A stretch of 20,549 nucleotides of DNA, taken from assembly GCF_000188695.1 (NCBI RefSeq), contig NW_004754907.1, positions 676,215 through 696,763 of the forward strand, given 5' to 3'. The notes under the pieces were generated by a model. It did no database searches. It worked only from the letters and a program-made list of their open reading frames with translations, and was not told the origin of the DNA. Both the position numbers and the translations under genes were made by a program. The stretch's first letter is position 1, and each line of letters starts with the position of its first letter. Positions 1 through 12,829 of the stretch are shown here, piece by piece. This DNA comes from Salpingoeca rosetta. Taxonomy: Eukaryota; Opisthokonta; Choanoflagellata; Craspedida; Salpingoecidae.

Positions 1-545
1 ACGATCGCCTTTGGGTTTGTGTCTCGTCTTATGTGTGTGTGATTGTGTGATTGTGAGGGCGTGTACGCGGGCCTTGCACCGCCTCGTCTTCGCGGTCGTG
101 TTCTTTCATCGTCGCCGTCTCTGTTGTCCATGCTGTACCTTGGTTATCGTCAAGGTTATGTGACTTGTGCGTGTGTGTGTGTGCGTGCGTGCATGTGTGT
201 GTTGTGACATTGAACAAGCGCCACATCATCGTTGCTACTACTGCGTTTATGGGCGCAAGGAGGGTAACATGGGGAAGTGGGCTAGAGTAAAGGGGGGGGG
301 GGCGCTTGAGGTTACATCACTCACAACGTGGCAACTTCACATGCCTTGGAATTCAACCAGGCAGCAACACACATTGACTCGTGCACTTATCATTTGCTAC
401 ATACATGCAAACACATACCTCTATGCTACACACTTTACTCCATACACGCTCTCGACACACCAACACTACACACCAGACACATCACGCACACACATATCAC
501 ACACACATATCACACACACAACACTCAATACACACTCAACACACA
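1..545. other. No gene seen; CA/TG-rich flank
   Basis: This stretch lies downstream of the propeller gene. It holds TG-rich sequence at about 160-205, a run of G at about 293-302, and CA-rich sequence at about 450-545. Open frames here are low-complexity Thr/His or Cys/Val translations of the dinucleotide repeats, with no exon-like codon use. It probably contains the 3' UTR of the propeller gene; I saw no AATAAA on the minus strand. Confidence 0.5.
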
Positions 546-1814
546 TCACCAGCACACGCTTGCGAGGTCTGCGTCCACACCAAGGAAGCCCTGGGCGCTT
601 CTGGGAAACCCGTACACAGTCCTGGTCGCCTCAATGTAGGCACCGTTCCACCACTTATGGTACGGTGGCGCTAGGTTGGTGATGTCCGCTGTGGTCTCGT
701 CGACGGTGTTGGTTGCAGGGTCCACGATGAGCACGTGCCGTGCGTCATATGGGAGCATGTAGATGCGGCCATCTACCGGGTTGACAACCGCACCTGCCCA
801 CCCAGCCTTGACCGGGCTGGTGAGCGGCAGCATGGACGTGGTGCCGTGCTGCGGATCAATCACCAGCACCGCCTCCGCGTTGTACGGCGTGACGTAGATG
901 AGCCCGTTGCTTGCGAGCACGCCGCCCTGCCACCGGTACAGCACGGGAGGCACGTTGATGGAAACGCTGGTGACGTCGAAGGTGTTTGTGGCGGGGTCGA
1001 TGACAAGCACGGACGACGCCGTGCCGGGGATGCCGTAGATGCGCCCATCGCGGCCCTTCACGCCGCCGCGCCACATGCCGCCCACTGCAACCGTATCGAT
1101 GGTCGCGGGCAGCTGGAAGGTGTTGAGGAGGCCCTTCTCCGGGTACACGGCAAGCACCGTGTCGGCGTTGTTGGGGATGCAGTAGATGAAGCCGTTGTCC
1201 GCGAGCACGCCGCCGTGCCACTTGAACCCTCGCTCGTCGTTCAGGGCGAGTGATGTGGCCTCAGCAGTGTTGCTGAAGGGGTCAATCACCAACACGGCTT
1301 TTGCACCGCCAGGAACGCCGACGATCAAGCCAGTGCTGCTCAGGACGCCATCGACCCAGCTGTTTCGAACGGCACCCGGAAACTGGTACAGGGTCGTCGT
1401 GTCCACGGTCTTGAGCAGCGGGTCGACGATGGGGATGATGTCTGGTCCGTACGGGATCATGTACAACTTGTTGTTGTTGGGGGCCAGCACCACGCCAGAG
1501 AAGGATGCACTATCCGGGCCAGGTGTCGCGTCCACACTCAGGGGGGATGATGCCTCGCACAGCCGCGCCGCCATCGCGTCAACAAACGCCTCCGCCTCCA
1601 GCAGCTGCTCCACCACGGGCTGCCCGTTCACAAACACCTTGCGCCCTCCGCAGTCGGACCCAGGGCAGCTCGTGTTCATGTGCAGGTCCCCAAACTCGTC
1701 AACCTGCACTGCAACCGCATCCCCTCCTTCTCCATTCGCCCGCGCCACCGTCACCGCAACAACACTCAACAACACCAGCATCAGGCTGCGGGTGGTGGTG
1801 GTGGTGATCATCAT
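546..1814 (-). CDS. Secreted seven-repeat beta-propeller protein
   Basis: The frame opens at 1892, but the methionine pair at 1814 is chosen because a signal peptide follows at once (Thr run, Arg, then LMLVLLSVVAVTVARA). The mature protein of about 395 aa has a Cys-containing N-terminal stretch and then seven repeats spaced 45-49 residues. Each has a W-x-G-G-V turn, then (I/V)Y-x-x-P, then a strand ending V-L-V-I-D-P. The IY positions, numbered from the 1892 frame, are about 143, 190, 236, 285, 332, 377 and 426. The spacing and count fit a closed seven-bladed propeller, and the stop falls just after blade seven, so the gene looks complete and intronless. No catalytic residues are recognised. 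It probably acts outside the cell or in the secretory lumen as a binding scaffold, which is inference from fold alone. It is transcribed divergently from the UBX gene. Confidence 0.85.
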   Translation of the reverse strand: MMITTTTTRSLMLVLLSVVAVTVARANGEGGDAVAVQVDEFGDLHMNTSCPGSDCGGRKVFVNGQPVVEQLLEAEAFVDAMAARLCEASSPLSVDATPGPDSASFSGVVLAPNNNKLYMIPYGPDIIPIVDPLLKTVDTTTLYQFPGAVRNSWVDGVLSSTGLIVGVPGGAKAVLVIDPFSNTAEATSLALNDERGFKWHGGVLADNGFIYCIPNNADTVLAVYPEKGLLNTFQLPATIDTVAVGGMWRGGVKGRDGRIYGIPGTASSVLVIDPATNTFDVTSVSINVPPVLYRWQGGVLASNGLIYVTPYNAEAVLVIDPQHGTTSMLPLTSPVKAGWAGAVVNPVDGRIYMLPYDARHVLIVDPATNTVDETTADITNLAPPYHKWWNGAYIEATRTVYGFPRSAQGFLGVDADLASVCW

Positions 1815-1993
1815 CTTGTGTGGGTGTGTTGGTTGGTGTTGTGTGGGTTGGTTGGTTGGTGTGGATCGAGGTTGTATCCGCCTACGTGACACGACACCAC
1901 AAAATGATTAGTGCACACAAAGCAGACGAGGAGACCGACCGACTTTCAGCGCAAGCGCAACACACACCCTCTCAACACTCACCTCGGAAGTTG
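1815..1993. promoter_or_regulatory. Divergent promoter region
   Basis: Only 179 bp separate the start codons of the minus-strand propeller gene and the plus-strand UBX gene, so both 5' UTRs and core promoters must lie here or in the first codons. The left half is (TTGG/TG)-rich on the plus strand. No TATA box or other named element is convincing. Confidence 0.45.
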
Positions 1994-5351
<3,358 letters not shown>

Positions 5352-5459
5352 CACACACACACACACTTTCTCACACACTCACACACACACACACTCTCTC
5401 ACACACACACACTCTCACACACACTCTCTCTCTCACACACTCTCTCTCACACACATACA
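5352..5459. repeat. Compound CA/TC microsatellite, 3' of UBX gene
   Basis: The stop codon at 5349-5351 is followed directly by mixed (CA) and (TC) repeats. These probably lie in the 3' UTR. Confidence 0.85.
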
Positions 5460-5888
5460 TTGTTACATGGCCATATCATGCCCCCATCAGCGTGAATTGA
5501 AGTGTTGTTTACTTGCTGTGAAATGCCTGGCTTTCCTACTGTAACAACGTCAACACCAACTAAACCCACAGCTCTCTTTGCCACGTGTGATCGTGGGTGT
5601 GAGCCTTGTCTGCATGCAAGCAAGCGCCTGCTGTGTACACCTCCTACCCGTAAAAGTCTGCACAGCGCATCACAGGATACCTGGTAACTGTCTCTCCTGC
5701 CACAGCACCACACCACCGTCATCACACCAGAAATGACACGTGTGCTCTCACTCGCTTCTGTCAAATACAAACACTCCAGCACGCACAAACAAACACCTGT
5801 ACGCATGAACAAGCCTGTCGCGCTGACATGTAACACGCATCAAAAACACGTGCGTGCGCGTTATCGAAGCGTGCTTGCGGTCGGTCTG
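5460..5888. other. Convergent intergenic or UTR sequence
   Basis: This stretch lies between the 3' ends of the UBX gene (plus) and the EXS gene (minus). Several short overlapping frames are open on both strands, but none shows a domain, splice sites in phase, or the C/G-ending codon use of the neighbouring exons. It is most simply shared 3' UTR and spacer. Confidence 0.4.
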
Positions 5889-7572
5889 CTATGTCAAGGC
5901 CCGCGGACTAGAAGTATGCAGGACGGCTGTGAGCTCGCGGGTGGTGTGTTTGTGGCGTTCCTGTATGTACTGCCACTCCACACGGAAGAAATTCCACACG
6001 AACCGCCTGAACACCTCAAGCACCTCAAACAGAAACGCAAACGCTTGCCCTGTTGTTGTGCAGCGGTGGGTGGCAATGGTGGTGATGGTGAGGGTGAATT
6101 AGGGTGAGAGTAAACAAGGGTGAGACACGAGCACCAACAGGAATCGCAGCTTGTTCAGCAGTTGAGTACCAAATCACCAAACGCAAGCATATGCACACAC
6201 ATGCACACACACACACACACTCACACGCACACAAACAAACATGCACACGCACGCACGCACGCACGCACGCACAAGCAGACACACAAACATGCACACAACA
6301 CACACACACACCTGAAGCGTGTTGTTGGAGGTGCGAGGAGAGTTTGAGGCTCCAGCACAGGCGTAGGGCAAGATCCCCAGCCATGGCCGTGTAATACAAC
6401 CAGGGGCGTTTAAAATGCAGGTCATCACGCAATAAAACGTGCTTGGCGCGTGGCGAGCGGCACAGGCCCCAATCCATGAGAATGTCCCACAGGTACGAGT
6501 AGAGGGTGTTGATGGTGACAGTGTAGAGCCAGAGCAGTTGAAGGTACTGGTCGTGTTTGTCAAGACGCACGCCTTCGACGGGCGCAAGCTGGTGCTTCAG
6601 GGCGGAGGTCCAGATGACGGGGAAGGAGGACAGGTACTTGCCAAGGTTCACGAGATGGTGCGAGGATCCCGTGCTGAGGTATGCGCGGTAGCACTGGATG
6701 GCACGGATGAGGTATGGCAGGCTTGCCAGCACCGGCGCCACCACGCTGTGCATGCACCGCGTGTTCCCCGCATCAAAGTTCAGGCTCAGCACCCCCACAA
6801 TCGAGCAAACGACAATCTGCGCCACATGTGTGCGTGTGTATGTGTGTGTGTGTTGGGGCAACGAGTGAATTGGTGAATGATGGCTGGCTCGAAGCCCTGT
6901 GTGCGTGTGCCGTGACCACAACGCTCATGCCGACTCGCACACACACACACACACACATACGCACATGTGCGCGCACACATGTGCACACATAGCACACACA
7001 CACACGTACACACATGTGCGCACACAAGCACACACACACACACGTACACACACTGCACACACGCTCATCTCACCCCCCCCCACACACACACACACCCCAA
7101 ACACACACCTGCATGTCGGCGAGGAGTTTGGACATTGAGGTGAGGGCATCTGCGGTGAGCACGTCGACAAACTTGACTTCCGAGAAGGTGAAGAACGTGT
7201 GCAGGCGCTCATAAAAGAATGCACGGAAGCCCCGATAGAGCTTGTGGTTGGAGAAGATGCACAGCACAAGCAGCGTGACCCAGAAGGCCACTTGCGCCAG
7301 CCAGCGCCCGAGGGAGAAGCCGTAGTACACAAACACCTCATGCAGCGTGTACCACCCAATGAGGGTCAGCGATAGCGTCTTCACGCCATACAAGATGTCT
7401 GTAAACTGCGCGGACGTCGGGTGAAGCGACAACAACGACCTGCTCCATGGAATTGGGGTTGGAGAACATGATGTATGGTGTATGCGTGAGCGTATGAGTG
7501 TGAGCGACGCTGAGAAGGAAGCCAAAGTGCGAGTGGTCATTGGAATCACTACCGCGAGAGTGCAAGCATACT

Positions 7573-7613
<41 letters not shown>

Positions 7614-7649
7614 AGAGAGAGAGAGAGACAGAGACAGAGAGAGAGAGAC

Positions 7650-7680
<31 letters not shown>

Positions 7681-8008
7681 CAGAGAGAGAGACAGAGAGT
7701 GAGACAGAGACAGAGAGNNNNNNNNNNNNNNNNNNNNNNNNNNNNNNNNNNNNNNNNNNNNNNNNNNNNNNNNNNNNNNNNNNNNNNNNNNNNNNNNNNN
7801 NNNNNNNNNNNNNNNNNNNNNNNNNNNNNNNNNNNNNNNNNNNNNNNNNNNNNNNNNNNNNNNNNNNNNNNNNCTCCCTGTTGAGGGGATATGTTTGATC
7901 TTGTTCGGGGGCTGTGCACTGTTGGGCGTTGTATTGGTTGGGAACAATGGACACGCGCACGACAACCGTGACGGCAACGAGAGCAGTGACAGCAAAGAGA
8001 CAGGGCAT
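5889..8008 (-). CDS. EXS-domain membrane protein (ERD1/SYG1/XPR1 family)
   Basis: Three secure exons, in order of transcription, are 7405-7109, 6816-6312 and 6049-5889 (963 nt; junction phases 0 then 1). The product is hydrophobic and multi-pass, with family marks in order: a membrane segment before NHKLYRGF; a VKFVDVLTADAL motif; HHLVNLGKY; SYLWDILMDWGL; and near the end FEVLEVFRRFVWNFFRVE. EXS proteins include the phosphate exporters XPR1/SYG1 and Golgi ERD1. The 5' end is uncertain. A hydrophobic segment starting MPCLFAVTALVAV at 8008 could be the first membrane helix, and 7509-7440 could be a further exon reading through PYIMFSNPNSMEQ, but the N gap at 7718-7873 interrupts. No SPX domain is visible upstream, so this may be an EXS-only, ERD1-type protein; that is inference. 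Introns: 6050-6311 and 6817-7108. Confidence 0.82.
6194..6311. repeat. CA/CGCA repeat at donor of EXS intron
   Basis: On the transcribed (minus) strand this is a TG/TGCG tract that begins at the donor itself. The other end of the same intron is CCA-rich on the minus strand (plus 6053-6110 is TGG-rich), so the two can pair in part. Confidence 0.85.
6826..7108. repeat. Paired dinucleotide tracts in EXS intron
   Basis: In the intron 7108-6817 (minus strand) the donor side is TG-rich (plus-strand CA at about 6939-7108) and the acceptor side is CA-rich (plus-strand TG at 6826-6856). It is the same order, relative to the transcript, as in the plus-strand UBX gene. Confidence 0.85.
7576..7873. repeat. 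TG then GAGACA repeat running into assembly gap
   Basis: (TG)n at 7576-7610 is followed by GA/GACA repeats at 7611-7717, then 156 N at 7718-7873. The assembly evidently broke in the repeat. Any EXS exon between 7510 and 7873 is hidden or partly lost here. Confidence 0.95.
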
Positions 8009-8025
8009 CCATCAGGGACAGGGCG

Positions 8026-9615
8026 TCAATCAGATATCGCCTTCAGCGTCGGCCGCGATGGGGGGGAGGGTGCATCCAAAGCCAGTAGTTCCTCCAGATA
8101 GTCAACCACTCCATTCGACAGCCTCAGTCGACCCCGGTGCCAGCGGTAGTTGGCGCCGCAGCGACAGCTGGGGCTGTTGTGGTTGACTCCACATGTGTGT
8201 GTGTGTGTGCGTGTGTGTGAGAGCCGTGGAGGCTTGAGTGGTTGTGCTTTTGCTGGCTGTCCAGTCAGTAATGATGCGCATGATCGCGGGTGCGAGGTCA
8301 TCAACGGGGTGTGCACGAGATGCAGAGAGAGTTTGGGCGAGAAATGGCATCTCTTGCGGTGGTTGTTCCTATTGCTGCTGGTGGTGGTGGTGATGGCTGC
8401 TGCTGCTGTTGCCCTTGTCGTTCCTGCACCATTCGTTTGATCGCATCTGCGCGCGTCAGGCGCTGTGCATGCTCTCGGTGCAGCTGGTCCAGGATATCCT
8501 AATCTGTTCCTGAGTGCTGAGCACCGCTGAGTGTATGTGTGTATGTGTGTGTGTGTGTGTGTATGTGTGTATGTGCATGTGTGTGTGTTGTGTCTGTGTG
8601 TTGTGTGTGTGTGCAAAACACATAGGTGGGAGGCGACACACGTGCATAAACAGGCATGGCCAGAGCAAGCACATTAGTCGGAAGTGCAAGAGCCACCAGA
8701 TCACTCACAGCCACACGCCCCACCTGTATGTGTGGTGGCGGCACCGCGGTCGGTCCCGCTCGATCCTGGATGAGTGCAGCTGTGTATGCAAGATTCTGCT
8801 GTTGGAAAAGGGAATAGCGACAGCAGCCACCCGATGGGCCTGGTACAACAGAACACACGACAGCGATGATTGTGGTTTGCAGCAGTAAGGGACGTGTGCG
8901 TGCGTGCGTGTGTGTGTGTGTGTGTGTGTGCGTGTGCGTGCGTGTGTGCGTGCGTGTGTGTGCGTGTGTGTGTGTGTGTGCGTGTGTGTGTGTGTGCGTG
9001 CGTGTGTGTGCGTGTGTGTGTGCGTGTGTGTGTGTGTGTGCGTGTGTGTGAAGGTGAAACAGCACAGCATGTGAATTAAATGTGGCAGGTGTACGCACCG
9101 CTTCTTCACGATGATGTGGAGCAAAGAGCGCCTGCTGTCGCGGCCCATGATAGAGTTGATCATCACCATGATCGTCTCCACAGCACCCCTGCAATGTGTA
9201 ACAGAGACAGGTGAGCTACTCACATCCGATGACGAGGACAAGCAACATGCGCTCACGCACATGAAACAACTGCACGCACGCAAACAAACAAACACGCACA
9301 ACACCGTAACCACGCACACATACGCACACGCGCCCGTAACCACGCACACACAACGATGTACACGTGCAGAAGCATGCACCTGCGTGTACGCAATGCCAAC
9401 CCCAAGTCCGTGCTGGATGTCACAATACCACAGACACAGGCACGTGAGGGAAACGCGCTCGCATGCGCACCAATCATCGGGCTGCGCTCGAGTGGGTGTT
9501 GGTTCCAGCCATCGTTATCGCTGTTGCCGTCGTCATTGCCGCTGTTGATGTTGTTGTCGTTGTTGTTGCCGTCGTTGGTGTCGCCAGCATCGCCAGCAGC
9601 GGCCTGTGTTGTGTG

Positions 9616-9674
<59 letters not shown>

Positions 9675-10283
9675 ATGCATGCACGGTGGTGATGAGTGCA
9701 GAATGAGCACGGTTCAAAGTCACAGCGGTCGTACGACATCGCGCCGTAGCAAACCAAAAACAAAACAGGAAAGCACACACGCGCACTCACACACAGACAC
9801 ACACACACACACTCACACAAGTACAGCAATGGTGCGATGTTCGAATCGACACATCAAGATATCAAGATACCCACCAAACCGCTTCGCCTCCATCATGTCC
9901 GGTGGCAGCTGGTAGAATGACGACAGCGGCCGCGGCCAGAGGGTGGTGACGGTTCGCCCAGCGGCGATGGGTTGATGCTGCTGATGATGTTGACGATGGT
10001 GGTTGTGCTGCGCGCGCAGGGGTACCAGCAGTGCAGATGCAACGGGTCGGCGAAAGCGCCGTCAAAGAGGCGGGATGGGGTCGATGGGGGTGCAGCCGGA
10101 GACCGTGAGCTGCGGCTGTTGGCGAGGGCGGCTGCACGACGCATCATAGCATGTGGCCGACACGGGCTGCAAGAAGGAGCGCTTGACCATCACATGCACG
10201 TGGGTATCGGGTGCTGGTGCTGGCAGTCCGCTGCTGGTGTGATTGTCGGCGTCGTTGTTGGGGCGCGCGTCGCTTCCGTCGAC
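8026..10283 (-). CDS. Unassigned minus-strand multi-exon coding fragments
   Basis: I do not recognise this gene. Candidate exons, high to low coordinate: 10283-10065 (73 codons, contains VHVMVKRSFLQPVSATCYD, stop at 10062); 10007-9875 (contains TVTTLWPRPLSSFYQLPPD, donor GTGGGT); 9188-9099 (acceptor TTGCAG, donor GTGCGT, helix-like INSIMGRDSRRSLLHIIVKK, almost all codons ending in G or C); about 8842-8708 (Gln-rich); 8498-8301 (acceptor ATTAG, helix LDQLHREHAQRLTRADAIKR, then poly-Gln/Pro); and about 8165-8026 (ends LEELLALDAPSPPSRP and a few more residues before TGA). Plus-strand TG tracts at 8523-8613, 8888-9050 and 9616-9672 become CA tracts ahead of acceptors if transcription is on the minus strand, as in the assigned genes. 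Exon joins and phases are not all reconcilable. The fragments could be one gene, two genes, or the 5' part of the EXS gene. Confidence 0.3.
8523..8613. repeat. TG microsatellite
   Basis: A TG/TATG tract just upstream, on the minus strand, of the candidate acceptor at 8499-8500. Confidence 0.9.
8888..9050. repeat. TG/TGCG compound microsatellite
   Basis: A TG tract of about 160 bp with frequent GC interruptions. It explains the long Cys/Val/Arg and His/Thr/Ala open frames here, which are not genes. Confidence 0.95.
9616..9672. repeat. (TG)n microsatellite
   Basis: A nearly perfect TG run of about 50 bp, preceded by GTTGTTG-type trinucleotide sequence at 9530-9575. Confidence 0.95.
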
Positions 10284-10447
10284 CTGCGCTGTTCACCAGC
10301 TGGTCGTGTGGCAATACAGCAGCAGCCATGTTTGCTTGGAGTGCTTCGCCATGTTTGCTTGGGAAAATTCGTGGAAATCTTACGCAGTTCGCAGCAATGA
10401 GAGGCATTTCGCGGGAAGGATTTTGGAGACATCTGCGTGCGATCTAC

Positions 10448-10448
<1 letters not shown>

Positions 10449-10518
<70 letters not shown>

Positions 10519-10633
10519 ATGTGTATGTGTGTGTGTGTATGTGTGTGTATGTGTGTGCATGTATGTGTGTGTATGTGTGTGTATGTATATATATGTGTGT
10601 GTATGTGTGTGTATGTGTGTGTATGTGTGTGTA

Positions 10634-10667
<34 letters not shown>
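10449..10667. repeat. (TG)n / TGTATG compound microsatellite
   Basis: A perfect TG run to about 10502, then about 165 bp of TG interrupted by TA, then G-rich sequence at 10667-10700. No coding content. Confidence 0.95.
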
Positions 10668-10704
10668 GTGGGGGGGGTGGTTTGGTGGGGGGGGTGGTTT
10701 CTGG

Positions 10705-10776
10705 ATGCGCGCCACATCGTGTCTGCTTGTGCTATTCTGCCATTGGCTCGTCCTGATGCTCATCCCCCTCCATCGC
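10705..10776 (+). CDS. Possible signal-peptide first exon
   Basis: ATG at 10705 opens 24 codons that read as a signal peptide (MRATSCLLVLFCHWLVLMLI, then PLHR) and end at a possible GTGTCA donor. It is on the strand of, and upstream from, the cadherin/EGF gene, which lacks a visible start. No acceptor in matching phase links them convincingly, so this is a candidate only. Confidence 0.2.
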
Positions 10777-10919
10777 GTGTCACGCACACACACACACACA
10801 CATGCAGGCAGGCACGCGCGCACAGTCGCGCCCGGGCATCTCGCGCCCTCCACGTCACATGACACCTTACTCCTGCAGGTATGGAAGTATGGGTGGTTGT
10901 CTGTGGTTGTCTGTTGTTG

Positions 10920-10955
10920 TGGCGGTGCTGTTGTTGCTGTTGCTGCTGCTGCTGC

Positions 10956-11012
<57 letters not shown>

Positions 11013-11013
11013 C

Positions 11014-11043
<30 letters not shown>
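10920..11043. repeat. (TTG)n trinucleotide repeat
   Basis: A run of TTG with TGC/GTC interruptions. All three frames on each strand are open (Leu, Cys or Val; Gln, Thr or Asn), so the long ORFs crossing it carry no information. Confidence 0.95.
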
Positions 11044-11044
<1 letters not shown>

Positions 11045-11347
11045 CATCTGCACCAGTAGCAACCACGAGTGTTTTACCCACACACTCCCTCGCGCACACA
11101 CGCATGCAGGCACACATACGCGCTCACACTCCCTCACGCACACACTCACACACACTCACACACACTCACACACATGTACTCGCTTGCGCACCGCTGTCAT
11201 CACCACCCGGGACATACACCAAGGGGGTTTGTACACTTCGACCTGGGTCGCACCGGCTCCAGCATGCGCTCCACGTTGGGCTGTAATATCGACATCCTCA
11301 GCCCTCAACGTCATGGTGCGTACCCGTGCGTGTGCGTGTGCGTGTGC

Positions 11348-11379
<32 letters not shown>

Positions 11380-11538
11380 GCGTGTGTTCGTCTCTCGATC
11401 ACTTTCACACATATCCACGCCCCCCACTCCCTCTCACAAGCTCACACACCCTCTCTCTCTCTCACGCACTCACACACACACACACTCTCTCTCTCTCTCA
11501 CGCACTCCCACATATGTTGTTGATTATTCATTGCGCAG
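11044..11538. other. No assignable exon; CA, TGCG and TC/CA repeats around a unique core
   Basis: CA-rich at 11083-11175, CGTGTG repeats at 11325-11390, and TC/CA repeats at 11445-11510. The core at 11180-11320 is unique, ends in a good donor (CATG then GTGCGT) and is open in two plus frames, but neither frame joins in phase to the cadherin exon that starts at 11539. Confidence 0.4.
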
Positions 11539-11834
11539 ACCAACGGGGTGGGTGACCCTGATCTTGGCAGCGGCACGGCTTGACTTTGAAATGCAGCCCA
11601 CGCGCACCTTTAACGTCGCCGCCATCGACCGAGACGATGGCTATTGGGACCGTGACTGCCACACTCGCATTCACAGACCCAGAAGGCACGCCCGTCAGCG
11701 TCGTTGCTGGCAGCCAAGACAGCGCGTTCGTAGCTGTGGACGGCGCCTCCATCGTGTTCGCCGCTCCCATCAACAGCAATGCCAGCGACGACGTGGATGA
11801 CTCGCCCGCCACACGCGCCGGCATCGCCATCAGT

Positions 11835-11906
11835 GACCGTGGCGTTGCCCGCACGCGTACCAGACAATGCGACCGTGGCGTTGCCCGCACGCGTACCAGA
11901 CAATGC
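11835..11906 (+). repeat. 36-bp perfect tandem duplication
   Basis: Two identical 36-bp copies (11835-11870 and 11871-11906) within the first cadherin block. In the frame that reads a cadherin repeat start it duplicates 12 residues including ALPARVPDNA. It is frame-neutral and probably recent. Confidence 0.95.
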
Positions 11907-11923
11907 GCCTTCGGGCTCGGCTA

Positions 11924-11961
<38 letters not shown>

Positions 11962-11998
11962 ACACGCGTGCGCGCGCGTACACACAGGCCACACGCGC

Positions 11999-12590
11999 AC
12001 AACTTTTCTTTTCTCCTTGTTTGCACGCCGCACTGCACTGCACGCCGCACTGCACACCGACACCCACAAACACCACTGCACACGCGAGTCGATGAGCACA
12101 TACCGGCTCCTATCGTGTGCAGCGGTGTCGGTGGCGGTGCTGTTGTTGTGGTTGTTGCTGCTGTTGTTGTGGTTGTTGTTGTTGTTGTGGCTGTGGTTGT
12201 CGCTGTTGTTGTTGCTGTCGCTGTGCCCCCCCCCACACACGCACACGCGCGCGCACAACTTTTCTTTTCTCCTAGTTTGCACGCCGCACTGCACTGCACG
12301 CCGCACTGCACTGCACGCCGCACTGCACTGCACGCCGCACTGCACACCGACACCCACAAACACCACTGCACACGCGAGTCGATGAGCACATACCGGCTCC
12401 TATCGTGTGCAGCGGTGTTGGTGGCGGTGCTGTTGTTGTGGTTGTTGCTGCTGTTGTTGTGGTTGTTGTTGTTGTGGCTGTGGTTGTCGCTGTTGCTGTT
12501 GCTGTCGCTGTGCCCCACACACACACACACACGCACGCGCGCACAACTTTTCTTTTCTCCTTGTTTGCACGCCGCACTGCACACACACAC
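11999..12590. repeat. Large tandem repeat, units of 256 and 288 bp
   Basis: The landmark ACAACTTTTCTTTTCTCC occurs at 11999, 12255 and 12543. Each unit holds a nested 17-bp repeat (GCACGCCGCACTGCACT; two copies in unit one, four in unit two), a unique segment with GAGTCGATGAGCACATACCG, and a GTT/GCT-rich tract ending in a C run and CA repeats. The third unit is cut short at about 12590. The array separates two exon-like blocks and is presumably intronic. Confidence 0.92.
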
Positions 12591-12646
12591 ACACACAAAC
12601 ACACGGCGACGATAGGAGCCGGGACGTCGTCAGCTCCCTTCCCTAA

Positions 12647-12829
12647 CACGGCGCCACCGTCACCCATGTCCGCGACGACGGCTACAGCGACAGCGCTACG
12701 GACACCCCTTCTGTCACAGACCCCCTTGATGTCATCCCCATCGTCCTCCTCACCATTGTCCTCTTCGCCACCGTTATTTGCACTGAAGCAGCGGCAGCAT
12801 CACCATCGCAAACCACCGTTGCACCGAAG
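12647..12829 (+). CDS. Exon-like block with membrane-type segment
   Basis: Frame 2 shows strong C-ending codon use, reads VRDDGYSDSATDTPSVTD and then about 18 strongly hydrophobic residues, and ends at a GTATCG donor in phase 0. That matches the phase-0 acceptor at 13026. A stop codon in this frame lies at 12644-12646 and no acceptor is seen after it, so the 5' boundary is unresolved. A membrane helix here, ahead of the EGF part, is unexpected. Confidence 0.35.

Noticed and set aside
5889..8008. Viral or retroviral link through the XPR1 family name
   Set aside because: The name refers to the host receptor role of the animal protein; nothing viral is present, only a cellular EXS transporter-type gene.
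9111..9213. Plus-strand exon MMWSKERLLSRPMIE with a GTGAGC donor
   Set aside because: C/G-ending codon use stops exactly at the minus-strand acceptor (9188), and the minus frame has more C/G third positions, so the minus reading is preferred, though not with certainty.
9366..9443. Plus-strand exon-like stretch MHLRVRNANPKSVLDV with flanking AG and GTGAGG
   Set aside because: Codon use is coding-like for only about 17 codons and it has no partner exon on the plus strand. Left unassigned.
9815..9860. tRNA suggested by a GTTCGAATC loop
   Set aside because: The flanking 5-bp stem does not pair, and no acceptor or anticodon arm is found upstream.
9972..10400. Plus-strand ORF of 142 codons
   Set aside because: No signal, domain or splice context; the minus strand carries better codon use and splice sites over the same bases.
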